The notes under the pieces are model-generated. The model did no database searches and was not told where the DNA came from. It was given only the letters and a program-made list of their open reading frames with translations. Positions 33,718-45,998 of a stretch of 64,000 bases of DNA are shown piece after piece. The stretch comes from Thermodesulfovibrio thiophilus DSM 17215 (lineage in GTDB: Bacteria; Nitrospirota; Thermodesulfovibrionia; Thermodesulfovibrionales; Thermodesulfovibrionaceae): NCBI RefSeq assembly GCF_000423865.1, contig NZ_AUIU01000016.1, forward strand, positions 62,001-126,000, written 5' to 3'. The position numbers were made by a program, and so were the translations under genes. How positions within the stretch are numbered: position 1 is the stretch's first letter; each line of letters starts with the position of its first letter.

Positions 33718-35010
33718 TCACTCAAAAACTCTTTTATAGATATATTCAATATTTCTTGTGTAGTAGTTTAAATCAAAAATATCCTTTATTTCATCTTCAC
33801 CAAGATATTTTTTTACTACTTTATCTTTTAATAACAGATCCATAAAAGATCTGCCTTCCTTCCAGCTCTGCATAGCATTTGATTGAACGATTTTATATGC
33901 TTCTTCACGAGTAAGACCCTTATCAACAAGAGCAAGCAACACTCTTTGAGAGTTGTATAATCCATAACTCAGATTGATATTTCTTAACATCCTTTCAGGA
34001 TAAACTCTTAAATCCTTGATTATCCCATACAGTCTGGTTAGCATATAATCAACAAGAATACAGTTATCTGGAATAATCACTCTTTCAACAGAGGAATGAG
34101 AGATATCCCTGTCATGCCATAATGCAATGTTCTCAAAGCTTGCAAATGCATTACTACGAACAAGCCTTGCAAGTCCGCACAGATTCTCACATCCCACAGG
34201 GTTTCTTTTATGAGGCATGGCAGATGATCCTTTCTGTCCTTCAGTGAATGGTTCTTCTGCTTCAAAAACTTCAGTTCTCTGGAGATGCCTTATTTCCAGT
34301 GCAACCTTTTCCACTAATGCTGCAATCAAGGCAAGAACACTTAAAAACTCAGCATGTCTGTCTCTCTGTACAACCTGAGTTGCCACTGGTTCAGGTTTTA
34401 AATTCAGTTTACGAAGCGCAATGTCTTCAATTTCTGGAGGTATATTGGAAAATGTTCCAACAGCTCCTGAAATTTTTCCAATACTTATTCTATCGATTGC
34501 CGATTGAATTCTTTCAATGTTTCTGCTGGTTTCCTCATACCAGAGAGCAAATCTCAAACCAAATGATGTTGGCTCTGCATGAACACCATGACTCCTACCC
34601 ATGCAAACAGTATCTTTATATTGGAAAGCCTTTTTTTTGAAGATTTCTTTAAGTTTAATAAGATCCTTGAGTATAAGATCTGATGCCTCTTTTATCTGCA
34701 AAGCCAGTGCTGTATCAACAACATCAGAAGACGTAAGTCCCATATGAATGTATCTTGATACCGGACCAACACTTTCAGCAACAGATGTAAGAAAGGCAAT
34801 TACATCGTGTTTTACAGTTTTTTCGATCTCATCAATTCGTTGAATGTCAAAACTGGCTTTTTGTTTGATTTGCCTTAAAGCATCTGTTGGAATTTTACCA
34901 AGCTCAGCCCATGCCTCACAGACAGCAATCTCGACTTCAAGCCATTTTCTGAATTTGTTCTCCATGCTCCATATCTGTCCCATCTCTTTTCTTGTATACC
35001 TCGTAATCAT
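33718..35010 (-). CDS. purB: Adenylosuccinate lyase
   Basis: 430 aa of the short (Thermotoga/Bacillus) type. It acts twice in purine synthesis, on SAICAR and adenylosuccinate. The fumarase-superfamily signature GSSAMPHKRNPVGCENL carries the catalytic Ser; GRSHGVHAEPTSFG and HMGLTSSDVVDTAL are the other substrate-binding blocks. It overlaps truB by 4 bases and is the last gene of the trpB-purB operon. Confidence 0.97.
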   Translation of the reverse strand: MITRYTRKEMGQIWSMENKFRKWLEVEIAVCEAWAELGKIPTDALRQIKQKASFDIQRIDEIEKTVKHDVIAFLTSVAESVGPVSRYIHMGLTSSDVVDTALALQIKEASDLILKDLIKLKEIFKKKAFQYKDTVCMGRSHGVHAEPTSFGLRFALWYEETSRNIERIQSAIDRISIGKISGAVGTFSNIPPEIEDIALRKLNLKPEPVATQVVQRDRHAEFLSVLALIAALVEKVALEIRHLQRTEVFEAEEPFTEGQKGSSAMPHKRNPVGCENLCGLARLVRSNAFASFENIALWHDRDISHSSVERVIIPDNCILVDYMLTRLYGIIKDLRVYPERMLRNINLSYGLYNSQRVLLALVDKGLTREEAYKIVQSNAMQSWKEGRSFMDLLLKDKVVKKYLGEDEIKDIFDLNYYTRNIEYIYKRVFE

Positions 35011-35912
35011 TGATTGGCCTCCCGTATGATTCTTTCAGGTTTTATTATTATGCCATTACTGAGTCCTATTCCTAATATTCTACCGATTTTATCTTTTATT
35101 TTTACATAGCCAGCAGGTAAAATCCCGCTTGTTATTTTAATAAAATTTCCATTTAAAAATTTGCTCGCAAATGCATCCTGTATTGTAAGCGAAGGAAGAA
35201 AATACAATGCCTCATCTATGGTTAAAATGCTTTTCAAAAAATGAGAAGAGTTCCTACTATGCTCAGATGAACAAAATAATCGCAACTGCTCTAAATTAAT
35301 TGAATTTTCTATTTTGAACTCTCCAATTCGTGTACGTACAAGCTCCACAATATGCGCTCCCACTCCTACATCAATTCCTATATCATAGCAAAGAGATCTT
35401 ACATATGTTCCTTTACCACATATCACTCTGAACGTAACAAAAGGTGGCTGAAACTTCTCTACTGTTATTGATTTAATGAAAATTCTCTTGGGTTTTCTTT
35501 CGACCTCTACACCTTTCCTTGCAAACTTATGCAGAGGACTGCCATTCACTTTTACGGCTGAATACATTGGAGGGATCTGCATTATTTCACCGATGTATTT
35601 TTCTATTATTTTTTCAATATCTCTCCTATTAAGATCAAATTTTTCCACCACTCTGGTTATTTTCCCTTCAGCATCATAACTATCTGTCACCACACCAAAC
35701 CTTGCTTTAAATACATACTCTTTTTCAAGATCCATAAGCATTGAAGTTATCTTTGTGGCTTCATTTAGACAGACAAGCAGTACTCCTGTTGCCATTGGAT
35801 CAAGTGTACCAGAATGGCCGGCTTTTTTAATTTTTAGAATTCTTCTTACCTCAGTTACCGCATTCTGACTTGTAATACTTTTTGGTTTATCAAGAATTAA
35901 AACTGCGTTCAT
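35007..35912 (-). CDS. truB: tRNA pseudouridine(55) synthase
   Basis: 301 aa. It makes Psi55 in the T loop of tRNAs. The catalytic Asp38 is in GHSGTLDPMATGVLLV; KITSMLMDLEKEYVFKARFG and GTYVRSLCYDIG are family motifs. A C-terminal PUA-like extension is present (about 235-300). Overlaps purB and lptD by 4 bases each. Confidence 0.96.
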   Translation of the reverse strand: MNAVLILDKPKSITSQNAVTEVRRILKIKKAGHSGTLDPMATGVLLVCLNEATKITSMLMDLEKEYVFKARFGVVTDSYDAEGKITRVVEKFDLNRRDIEKIIEKYIGEIMQIPPMYSAVKVNGSPLHKFARKGVEVERKPKRIFIKSITVEKFQPPFVTFRVICGKGTYVRSLCYDIGIDVGVGAHIVELVRTRIGEFKIENSINLEQLRLFCSSEHSRNSSHFLKSILTIDEALYFLPSLTIQDAFASKFLNGNFIKITSGILPAGYVKIKDKIGRILGIGLSNGIIIKPERIIREANQ

Positions 35913-37972
35913 AAAAGTTTTATCGGACCACCCAATCCTTTCAATTCAAAACTTATGATAAAACTAAACTCTGATGTCTCTCTTCCATCTCTATAAATGG
36001 GTTTTCTTTTCAGTGATACAATACTTGCCCAGCATTTTTCAGCATATCTTACATCAAGCGATGTATCTCTCAATCTTTCTCCATGTTGTTTCTTGTCATA
36101 GTTTATATTGCCAGCAAATGACCATTTTTCAGTTAATTGCTTAACAATTGTCATTGAATAATTATTTATTCCTCCTGTATCTCCTTGATCACGGTACTGT
36201 CCTCTTATTGTAGGAGCCCACAGATAAGACGGGCTTACTGTATTATCTCTTGTGTATCTATGACCCAATGATATAGATGTTGTTGGATCAGGATTGAAAC
36301 CTATCCAGTTATTAAATGTTTCTGTTCTTTTTTTTGTTATATTCTGATATGTATCAAATCCAAGGCTTATTTTCCAGAAAGAAAGTTTTGTTTCAAACAA
36401 AATAGGATAAAGATTGTCCCAGTCGTTTTTGGCTCTGAAATCATATACCTGAGCAATTCTTGCTTCAAGAGTAAACTTTCTAAAAATTAATTTATTATAC
36501 ACTCCTGCTCTTATAAGAGATGTATCCTCAATAAATTCTGCTTCCTCTAAAACTGGTGGTTTATTGTTAACTTCTATGAAAACTCCTTCAACAAATGGCT
36601 CAGCTATATGTGTAAAGTTTTCATTTCGATTGTAAAGCCTCATAGATCCCTTTACATCGTACTGCAACATCTCTCTGTGCGATGTATCTTCATAAGGCGA
36701 AGTATGGGTAAGGTCATAAAAAATTGATCTGGCACTTAAAGTCTGAGTTAGCCTTACACTGTCTCCCATCGTATAGCTCAATTTGGGATTAATCTGAAAT
36801 CTCTGTCCTTTAAGCCCGTCTTCTTTATAAAATTCTCCAGCATTGATGTTAAAATTTGCAGTGAAAGGACCAATTTTAAATGGAGAAACAACATAGCCGA
36901 GCTCGGTTTTTAAAGGTGGACTTTCCCCGTCCCATCTTAAATCTTTCCATGCCTGACCGAGCAAATAAAATCTTGATTGGACTGCAGGAACAGATAGCTC
37001 AACTGAGGACTGCAGAAATCGGTCGTATTCAGCAGAAAGATCTTTGCCATAATCTTTAAAAAGAAAAGTTTTTGAAATCTGACGAGTATCTCCATATTCC
37101 CTATAAAAATCCTTTTTATTCACATAGTTCACATCTACAAGAAGGTCAATACCTCTAAATTTTTGAACATGAATACCTCGGATTTCAAAGAAGTCTTTGT
37201 CAATGTCTTTATCATTGATATTATAAACATGCCACATACCTTTTGTATCAAAATCAAGATACCTATATTCAAGACCCTTGCCCAGTCCGGTTTTTGAAAA
37301 ATAATCAAGATAAAAAGTGGCGTCTTTATTACTGTCTATAACAAGGTAGTAAGCAGGACTGAAGCGAAATCCACGTGTATTAGAGTTACCAAATTTTAAA
37401 GGTAGAAATCCTGATTTACGATTGTTTCCTCCAGGTCCAGAAAATATAGGAGAAAATAAAACAGGTACATCTTTAACTTGAAATGTACTGAGTTTTGATA
37501 CCACCGCGTCATCAACAACAAAATCTACAAATTCTCCTGTAAAACACCATGGTTGAGACTTGTCTGGCTCAGGCTCACAGGTTGAAACTTTAGCTTTCCT
37601 GGCTTTATACTTTATTTCACTTAATCGCTCAATTTCTTGAGCTCTAATCCAGAAATCCTGATCTTTTATATGAATTAGAGCATTTTTAAGAAGAGCAGTT
37701 TTTTTATCAATATTGAATTTACCCTCTTCTGCCCAGGCAGTCATTGTTGAATCGTTGTAATAAAAATCTTTGTATGCTTCTACCTCATTTGTTTTTTCGT
37801 AGTAAATTGCTTTTTGAGCTCTCATCTCAAAATTTGGATCAACCATATGAACATTTCCAGTTGCAACAGATTTCTGTTCTTCATCAAAATGTTCAAGTGT
37901 ATCTGATGTTATCTCTATTGAGAATGCAAGGCAGGGCAGAAAAAGAACCAGTAAAACAATTAGCACTTTCAT
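35909..37972 (-). CDS. lptD: LPS-assembly outer-membrane protein LptD
   Basis: 687 aa with signal peptide (about 1-18, VLFLPCLAFS). Residues about 20-130 are the periplasmic OstA jellyroll (ITSDTLEHFDEEQKSVATGNV, the classic LptA/LptD opening) and the rest is a beta-barrel with alternating aromatic strands and SGFLPLKFGNSNTRGF, the conserved LptD barrel block. The Cys residues in the CEPEPDKSQPWCF segment may form a disulfide. It takes LPS from the LptC/LptA bridge and inserts it into the outer leaflet. Overlaps folC and truB. Confidence 0.93.
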   Translation of the reverse strand: MKVLIVLLVLFLPCLAFSIEITSDTLEHFDEEQKSVATGNVHMVDPNFEMRAQKAIYYEKTNEVEAYKDFYYNDSTMTAWAEEGKFNIDKKTALLKNALIHIKDQDFWIRAQEIERLSEIKYKARKAKVSTCEPEPDKSQPWCFTGEFVDFVVDDAVVSKLSTFQVKDVPVLFSPIFSGPGGNNRKSGFLPLKFGNSNTRGFRFSPAYYLVIDSNKDATFYLDYFSKTGLGKGLEYRYLDFDTKGMWHVYNINDKDIDKDFFEIRGIHVQKFRGIDLLVDVNYVNKKDFYREYGDTRQISKTFLFKDYGKDLSAEYDRFLQSSVELSVPAVQSRFYLLGQAWKDLRWDGESPPLKTELGYVVSPFKIGPFTANFNINAGEFYKEDGLKGQRFQINPKLSYTMGDSVRLTQTLSARSIFYDLTHTSPYEDTSHREMLQYDVKGSMRLYNRNENFTHIAEPFVEGVFIEVNNKPPVLEEAEFIEDTSLIRAGVYNKLIFRKFTLEARIAQVYDFRAKNDWDNLYPILFETKLSFWKISLGFDTYQNITKKRTETFNNWIGFNPDPTTSISLGHRYTRDNTVSPSYLWAPTIRGQYRDQGDTGGINNYSMTIVKQLTEKWSFAGNINYDKKQHGERLRDTSLDVRYAEKCWASIVSLKRKPIYRDGRETSEFSFIISFELKGLGGPIKLL

Positions 37973-39315
37973 AACAACTCGCCCAATCCTTTATGCAATG
38001 ACTTTTCACCGAAAAACTCTTTTATTTCACCGATCAGGTAAGATGAACCTGTACATAAAAGATAAAGATGAGGTTTTTCCCTGCAAACATTTAAAGCTTG
38101 TTTAAATGCTTGCTCAGAGTCAGTAACACAGGAGATTTGTATCCGAAAATCTCCATTGAGTTGCGATAAAAACTCATCAATCTTTAATGCTCTTTCATAA
38201 GCAGGAGTTGTAAAGAAAAAAGAATGTGCATAACCATCAAAATGTTTTATAACTCCTTTAAAATCTTTATCTTTCATTACTCCAAAAACAACAACCGGTT
38301 TTTTATCTGTAAGCATCTTAAGAGAACTCACAAGACTTTTCGCTGCATGAGGATTATGAGCAATATCAAGGATAATCAGTGGATCATGAGAAATAACCTC
38401 GAGTCTTCCATACATTTTTACATTTTTAAGCCCCTCTTTTATAGAATCTTCATTCCACTGAGGATATGAACGAATAAAAGCTTCCAAAGCCACAGATACA
38501 TTTTCAAGCTGGTGAAAGCCTGTTAGGGGAAGGAATAGAGAAAAAATCCTTTTAGAATCCCTTTCAGGTTGAACAGTACAGTCAACTTTTTTCTGTATGC
38601 AGTTTTTAAAAAAACAAAAATCAAACCATAATCCTTCAAAACTCATTTTATTCAAGAAACTTAAAAAATCTTTACCATAGATATAAAAGTCGCTATTTAA
38701 CTGTTTTGCCCTCTGTCTTAATAACTCTTCAACCTCAACCTGCTGGTTTGAGGAAACCACAGGAATGCCTTTTTTTATGATTCCTGCTTTTTCAAATGCA
38801 ATGGATTTTATATCATTACCCAGAAATTTCTGATGATCAACGCCGATACTTGTAATTACAGAAATCTCTGGATTTACAACATTTGTTGCATCAAGTCTTC
38901 CTCCCATTCCTGTTTCAAGAACAGCGTATTCAATATTTTTTTCTTTAAAGTAAAGAAATGCCATAACAGTTATATACTCAAAAAATGTAAGATCCTCAGA
39001 ATAAGGCTTGATTTTTTCAATAAGTCTTAAAATATCATCTTCGGATATTTCAATATCATTAACAACAATTCTTTCTGTAAATCTTGTAAGATGAGGCGAT
39101 GTAAAAAGCCCAACATTGCATCCATGAGCTCTTAATAAATTATAAATTATTTTAGAAACTGAGCCTTTACCATTAGTCCCTGCAATATGAATAGATTTAA
39201 ATTCTTTTTGAGGATTACCGAGTCGTTCAAGTGTAGAAAAAACTCTGTCAAGTCCTAGCTTTATTCCTTTAGTTCTTCTTTTATAAAGCTCATTTATTGT
39301 CTCTTTATATTCCAT
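37969..39315 (-). CDS. folC: Folylpolyglutamate/dihydrofolate synthase
   Basis: 448 aa Mur-ligase-family enzyme. HIAGTNGKGSVSKII is the P-loop (about 43-57), GMGGRLDATNVVNPEISVIT and DIAHNPHAAKSLVSSL are FolC signatures. It makes dihydrofolate and/or adds glutamates to folates. Overlaps lptD by 4 bases; 8 bases separate it from accD. Confidence 0.94.
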   Translation of the reverse strand: MEYKETINELYKRRTKGIKLGLDRVFSTLERLGNPQKEFKSIHIAGTNGKGSVSKIIYNLLRAHGCNVGLFTSPHLTRFTERIVVNDIEISEDDILRLIEKIKPYSEDLTFFEYITVMAFLYFKEKNIEYAVLETGMGGRLDATNVVNPEISVITSIGVDHQKFLGNDIKSIAFEKAGIIKKGIPVVSSNQQVEVEELLRQRAKQLNSDFYIYGKDFLSFLNKMSFEGLWFDFCFFKNCIQKKVDCTVQPERDSKRIFSLFLPLTGFHQLENVSVALEAFIRSYPQWNEDSIKEGLKNVKMYGRLEVISHDPLIILDIAHNPHAAKSLVSSLKMLTDKKPVVVFGVMKDKDFKGVIKHFDGYAHSFFFTTPAYERALKIDEFLSQLNGDFRIQISCVTDSEQAFKQALNVCREKPHLYLLCTGSSYLIGEIKEFFGEKSLHKGLGELL

Positions 39316-39323
39316 GAGTTTGA

Positions 39324-40178
39324 TTAATCAATGTTAATTAATTTTTCAGGCATAAATATATTAATAATTTTATGTATTGTGTTTTTTAACTCATTCCTTG
39401 TCACAACTACATCAACCATTCCATGTTCCAGCAAAAATTCAGCTCTCTGAAAACCTTCAGGCAACTGTTGTTTGATGGTTTCTTGAATAACTCTTGGTCC
39501 CGCAAATCCTACGAGGCTTTTAGGTTCAGCTATAATGATATCTCCCAGCATTGCAAATGATGCTGTAACCCCTCCAAATGTTGGATCTGCCAGAACAGAT
39601 ATATATAAAAGCCCTGCTTCCTTAACTCTGCCAATTGCCTGAGAAGTTTTTGCCATCTGTATAAGCGAAAACATTCCTTCTTGCATTCTTGCACCACCAG
39701 ATGCTGAAACAATAATCAGAGGAACTTTTCTTGAGATTGCTCTTTCTGCAGCTCTTGTAACTTTTTCTCCTACAACAGTTCCCATGCTACCACCCATAAA
39801 TGCAAAATCAAGAACAGCAATTACTACATCTCTTCCATTGATCTTGGCATCGCCATAAATAGCTGCTTCTTTTAGCCCTGTCTTTTTTTCATTTTCAAGA
39901 AGTCTCTCTTTATAGGACATCGTATCTTTAAACTCAAGTGGATCATGGCTTCTGAGATCAGGATCGAGTTCAGTGAAACTTCCATTATCTGTTATTAGAG
40001 TAATTCGCTCTTTTGCTGAAATCCTGAAGTGATACTGACATTTGGGACAAACTTTGCAGTTATTTTCAAGTTCTTTACGATAAATTATTTCCTTACAGTT
40101 TTCACATTTGACCCATAATCCTTCAGGAATTTTTACTTTTTTTTCTATTCTGGATTCTTTTTTTTTAAACCATGCCAT
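39324..40178 (-). CDS. accD: Acetyl-CoA carboxylase carboxyltransferase subunit beta
   Basis: 284 aa. An N-terminal C4 zinc ribbon (CENCKEIIYRKELENNCKVC, then CQYHF) is followed by the crotonase-type carboxyltransferase domain with SASGGARMQEGMFSLIQMAKTS and GDIIIAEPKSLVGFAGPRVI. It forms malonyl-CoA with AccA. Immediately follows trpA with no gap. Confidence 0.97.
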   Translation of the reverse strand: MAWFKKKESRIEKKVKIPEGLWVKCENCKEIIYRKELENNCKVCPKCQYHFRISAKERITLITDNGSFTELDPDLRSHDPLEFKDTMSYKERLLENEKKTGLKEAAIYGDAKINGRDVVIAVLDFAFMGGSMGTVVGEKVTRAAERAISRKVPLIIVSASGGARMQEGMFSLIQMAKTSQAIGRVKEAGLLYISVLADPTFGGVTASFAMLGDIIIAEPKSLVGFAGPRVIQETIKQQLPEGFQRAEFLLEHGMVDVVVTRNELKNTIHKIINIFMPEKLINID

Positions 40179-40958
40179 TTATTTTATAGCCTCTCTTAAA
40201 GATTTTATAAATTCGTATGCTTCTTCAGGTTTTTCATGAAACATCTTCACAATCGCACTTCCCACAATCACACCATCAGCAAATTGTGATACATAAGCTG
40301 CCTCTTTTGGTTTGCTAACTCCAAATCCAACGCATACCGGTTTACCAAAACTTTTCACATAGTCTATATGCTCTTTGAATGCTTTATCAAGTATAAGCTC
40401 AGAGCCTGTTATTCCTGTTATTGAAACATAATAAATAAAGCCTGTTGAAAAACGGGCAATTTTTTTTATTCTCTCAGGTGTTGATGTTGGTGCAACTAAA
40501 AAAACTGTATCAATACTGTATTTTTTGGCATAAAACATGTATATCCGGGATTCCTCAACTGTCAGGTCAGGAAATATCACGCCTGAAATACGTGCACTGG
40601 ATGCATCATTGAAAAATTTTTCAATACCATAACAGAAAACAGGATTTAAATAACTCATGAGGATTACAGGAGTTTGTATTTCCTCTTTAAACTCTTGAAG
40701 AAATTTTAATATCTTTCTTAATGTTACTCCTGCGTTTAATGCCCTATCAGAAGCTTTCTGAATTGTAGGACCATCAGCAAGAAGATCTGAAAAGGGAACG
40801 CCAAGCTCGATAATGTCAGCACCTGCATCAGTTAGCATCTTGATCCTTCTTAAAGTATTTTCAAGATCCGGGTCTCCTGCCATAATATACGGAATAAATG
40901 CTTTTCTACCCTGCTTTTTTATTTCCTCAAGTTTTTTTCTTACAGAAAAACCTTTCAT
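40179..40958 (-). CDS. trpA: Tryptophan synthase alpha chain
   Basis: 259 aa TIM barrel. Catalytic Glu is in [18 protein letters not shown] and the catalytic Asp in [22 protein letters not shown] is the phosphate-binding loop. It releases indole from indole-glycerol phosphate for TrpB. Overlaps trpB by 4 bases. Confidence 0.97.
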   Translation of the reverse strand: MKGFSVRKKLEEIKKQGRKAFIPYIMAGDPDLENTLRRIKMLTDAGADIIELGVPFSDLLADGPTIQKASDRALNAGVTLRKILKFLQEFKEEIQTPVILMSYLNPVFCYGIEKFFNDASSARISGVIFPDLTVEESRIYMFYAKKYSIDTVFLVAPTSTPERIKKIARFSTGFIYYVSITGITGSELILDKAFKEHIDYVKSFGKPVCVGFGVSKPKEAAYVSQFADGVIVGSAIVKMFHEKPEEAYEFIKSLREAIK

Positions 40959-42142
40959 ATAGAAATTCCTTTAATCCTCGCTACTTCTTGAACATCTTTA
41001 TCTCCTCTGCCTGAGAGGTTTACAATGATTATTGAGTCCTTTGACATCTTTGGCGCAACCTTTATTGCCTCAGCCACAGCATGTGCTGACTCCAGAGCAG
41101 GAATAATGCCTTCAAGGCTGCTCAACAGCTCAAAAGCCTCCAATGCCTCGTCATCAGTTACATGCGTATATTTGACCCTTCCTGTATCCCTTAAATAAGC
41201 ATGTTCAGGGCCAACAGAAGCATAATCAAGCCCTGCGGATACAGAGTGAGTTTTTAGAATATTGCCATCGTCATTCTCTAAAACATAACTCAAACATCCC
41301 TGAAAAACTCCCTTATTACCACTTGCAAATCTTGCTGCATGAAGCCCTGTCTCAATGCCTTTACCACCTGCCTCAACACCTGTCATCTGAACATCATTAT
41401 CATCTAAAAATTCGCTGAAAAGTCCAATTGAGTTGCTTCCACCACCAACGCATGCAATAAGGAGCGATGGAAGTCTGCCTTCTTTTTTTAGTATCTGTTT
41501 TTTTGCTTCTTTCCCTATTACGCTCTGAAAAAATCTAACAAGTAATGGATAGGGATGTGGTCCAAACACTGTTCCAAGAACATAGTGCGTTGTTCTTACA
41601 TTTTTTGTCCAGTCTCGCAAAGATTCATTAATTGCATCTTTGAGTGTTTTTGAACCAGTATCAACTGGAATAACTTTAGCACCAAGAAGATTCATTCTGA
41701 AGACATTGAGCTGCTGTCTTCTTATATCCTCTGTTCCCATGTAGATATCACATGCAAGTCCTACAAGTGCAGCACCCGTTGCAGTGGCTACCCCATGCTG
41801 ACCCGCTCCTGTTTCAGCGATTATCCTTTCTTTTTTCATAACTCTTTTTGCAAGTAAAGCCTGTCCAAGTGCATTATTTATTTTGTGCGCTCCTGTATGT
41901 GCGAGGTCTTCTCTTTTTAGATATATCTTTGCACCGCTCAGATATTCTGTCAGCCTACCTGCAAAATAAAGTGGTGTAGGTCGACCAACATAATCTTTAA
42001 GTAGTGATTCAAACTCATCTAAAAACTCTTTATCAAACTTCACTCTCAAAAAAGCCCTCTCAAGCTCCTTTAAAGCAGGCATTAGAGTCTCAGGCACAAA
42101 CCTCCCACCATACTGTCCAAAATAGCCTTTTTTAATATACAT
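40955..42142 (-). CDS. trpB: Tryptophan synthase beta chain
   Basis: About 395 aa from the ATG at 42142, chosen because the protein then begins [20 protein letters not shown], the normal TrpB N-terminus; the frame is open to 42241 but that extension looks random. PLP Lys is in [19 protein letters not shown], the phosphate loop is [14 protein letters not shown]. Condenses indole with serine. First gene of a seven-gene operon that also contains folate, LPS, tRNA-modification and purine genes. No other trp genes are nearby. Confidence 0.96.
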   Translation of the reverse strand: MYIKKGYFGQYGGRFVPETLMPALKELERAFLRVKFDKEFLDEFESLLKDYVGRPTPLYFAGRLTEYLSGAKIYLKREDLAHTGAHKINNALGQALLAKRVMKKERIIAETGAGQHGVATATGAALVGLACDIYMGTEDIRRQQLNVFRMNLLGAKVIPVDTGSKTLKDAINESLRDWTKNVRTTHYVLGTVFGPHPYPLLVRFFQSVIGKEAKKQILKKEGRLPSLLIACVGGGSNSIGLFSEFLDDNDVQMTGVEAGGKGIETGLHAARFASGNKGVFQGCLSYVLENDDGNILKTHSVSAGLDYASVGPEHAYLRDTGRVKYTHVTDDEALEAFELLSSLEGIIPALESAHAVAEAIKVAPKMSKDSIIIVNLSGRGDKDVQEVARIKGISI

Positions 42143-42277
42143 GAAAGCTATTATATCATAATAATAAATGGCTACGCATATGCTTGTTGAGTGCTCGTTG
42201 AGAGTCTGTATTTCCAATAGACCATTGAAGTCGACCAACATGACGTATTACTGCTATGATTCTTATTTAGTTGCAAG

Positions 42278-42306
42278 TTGACGAAAAATTTAGAAAAATT
42301 TTAAAC
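42278..42306 (+). promoter_or_regulatory. Candidate hisG promoter
   Basis: TTGACG (42278-42283) and TTAAAC (42301-42306) are spaced 17 bases, 38 bases before the hisG ATG. The -10 match is weak. Confidence 0.45.
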
Positions 42307-42343
42307 TAATAATTCGAAGTAACTCTGGAGGTTTCAACAGAAA

Positions 42344-43222
42344 ATGGAAGATAAAAATTTAAAGCTTGCTTTACCAAAAGGAAGTCTGCAGGAACTAACG
42401 CTAAAGTTGTTTAAAAAGGCTGGATATAATATAAATGTTTCTCATCGATCATACTATCCTGTTATAGATGATGAAGAAATATCATGTATGCTTTTAAGGG
42501 CTCAGGAAATACCTGTTTATGTAGAAAAAGGATATTTAGATTGCGGACTTACTGGTTATGACTGGATCCTTGAACAAAATGTGGATGTTGTAGAGATTGC
42601 AGAGCTTAGATATGCAAAAGAGGGTTTCAGACCTGTAAGATGGGTTCTGGCTGTTCCAGAGGACTCTCCAATTAAAAGTATTGAAGAGTTACAGAATAAA
42701 AGAATCGCTACAGAGCTTGTTGGATATACAAAAAGATATTTAAAATCAAAAGGAATTAAAGCTGAGGTTTATTTTTCATGGGGAGCTACAGAGGTTAAAC
42801 CTCCTTATCTTGCTGATGCTATAGTTGATCTAACAGAAACAGGAAGTTCTATTAAAGCCAACAAATTGCGCATAATTGATGTAATTCTTGAGTCAACAAC
42901 CCGATTTATTTCAAATAAGAATACCCTGAAAAATCAGTGGAAGAAGAAAAAAATGCAGGACATCGCGATGCTTCTTCAGGGTGCCTTACTCGCTGAAGAG
43001 AAAGTCGGACTAAAAATGAACGTGCCTAAAGATTCTCTAAAAAAGGTTCTCAGTTTGCTCAATTCTTTACACTCTCCTACAATTTCACAACTTTATGATG
43101 AAGACTGGTATGCAATAGAGGTCATCATAAATGAAAAAAAGGTTAGAGAGCTTCTTCCTAAACTCAAAGATGCAGGAGCATCTGGTTTTGTTGAATATCC
43201 ATTAAATAAAGTAATTCCTTAG
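42344..43222 (+). CDS. hisG: ATP phosphoribosyltransferase, long form
   Basis: 292 aa, so the long HisG with a C-terminal ACT-like regulatory domain (about 215-292) that binds histidine; no HisZ is needed. LALPKGSLQELTLKLFKKAGY at the start and IVDLTETGSSIKANKLRIID (PRPP-binding) are diagnostic. GGAGG lies 11 bases before the ATG. Only 11 bases separate it from rplU, an unusual his-ribosomal coupling. Confidence 0.96.
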   Translation: MEDKNLKLALPKGSLQELTLKLFKKAGYNINVSHRSYYPVIDDEEISCMLLRAQEIPVYVEKGYLDCGLTGYDWILEQNVDVVEIAELRYAKEGFRPVRWVLAVPEDSPIKSIEELQNKRIATELVGYTKRYLKSKGIKAEVYFSWGATEVKPPYLADAIVDLTETGSSIKANKLRIIDVILESTTRFISNKNTLKNQWKKKKMQDIAMLLQGALLAEEKVGLKMNVPKDSLKKVLSLLNSLHSPTISQLYDEDWYAIEVIINEKKVRELLPKLKDAGASGFVEYPLNKVIP

Positions 43223-43233
43223 GAGGTGTTTTC

Positions 43234-43548
43234 ATGTATGCAGTTATAGAAACCGGCGGAAAGCAACTGAAAGTTAAAGCTGGAGATACTGTTAAAGTTG
43301 AAAAACTTAGTTTAGAACCAGGACAGGAAGTTGTTTTTGATAAGATTTTACTTTTTAAATCAGATGATGAACTGAAAGTAGGGAAGCCTTATCTTGAAGG
43401 TATTAAAGTGAAAGCTCAAGTGATTGATGAGGCAAAGGACAAAAAAGTGCTTATTTACAGACCCCCTTCAAAAAAAGCCATGCACAAGCTTAAAGGACAC
43501 AGACAGTGGTATACTAAAATAAAAGTACTGGAAATTATAGGAGGATAA
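43234..43548 (+). CDS. rplU: Ribosomal protein L21
   Basis: 104 aa. [18 protein letters not shown] and the C-terminal [23 protein letters not shown] are typical. AGGAGG is 9 bases upstream. Starts the standard rplU-rpmA-obgE order. Confidence 0.97.
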   Translation: MYAVIETGGKQLKVKAGDTVKVEKLSLEPGQEVVFDKILLFKSDDELKVGKPYLEGIKVKAQVIDEAKDKKVLIYRPPSKKAMHKLKGHRQWYTKIKVLEIIGG

Positions 43549-43550
43549 AC

Positions 43551-43820
43551 ATGGCACATAAAAAGGGAGTTGGAAGTTCAAGAAACGGAAGAGATAGTCA
43601 GTCTAAAAGACTTGGTGTGAAAAGATTCGGTGGACAAATTGTAAAAGCAGGCAATATTCTCGTACGTCAGAGAGGAACCAGGTTTCATCCAGGATCAAAT
43701 GTTGGAGTTGGATCTGATTACACTTTGTTTGCACTTATTGATGGAGTTGTAAAGTTTGAAAGAAAAGATAAACAGAGACTCAAGGTAAGCGTTTATCCAG
43801 TCTCAGAACCTGCCCAATAA
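43551..43820 (+). CDS. rpmA: Ribosomal protein L27
   Basis: 89 aa. [22 protein letters not shown] is the N-terminal signature that reaches the peptidyl-transferase centre; the protein begins directly with MAHKKG, so no Firmicutes-type cleavable extension. A strong terminator hairpin follows. Confidence 0.97.
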   Translation: MAHKKGVGSSRNGRDSQSKRLGVKRFGGQIVKAGNILVRQRGTRFHPGSNVGVGSDYTLFALIDGVVKFERKDKQRLKVSVYPVSEPAQ

Positions 43821-43825
43821 ACGCG

Positions 43826-45961
<2,136 letters not shown>

Positions 45962-45998
45962 ACTTTAATGAGTTTTTCAGAAGGAAATGAGTTGCCAG

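Noticed and set aside
42143-42241. N-terminal extension of trpB
   Set aside because: The 33 extra residues do not resemble TrpB, and the normal N-terminus begins at the internal ATG at 42142.
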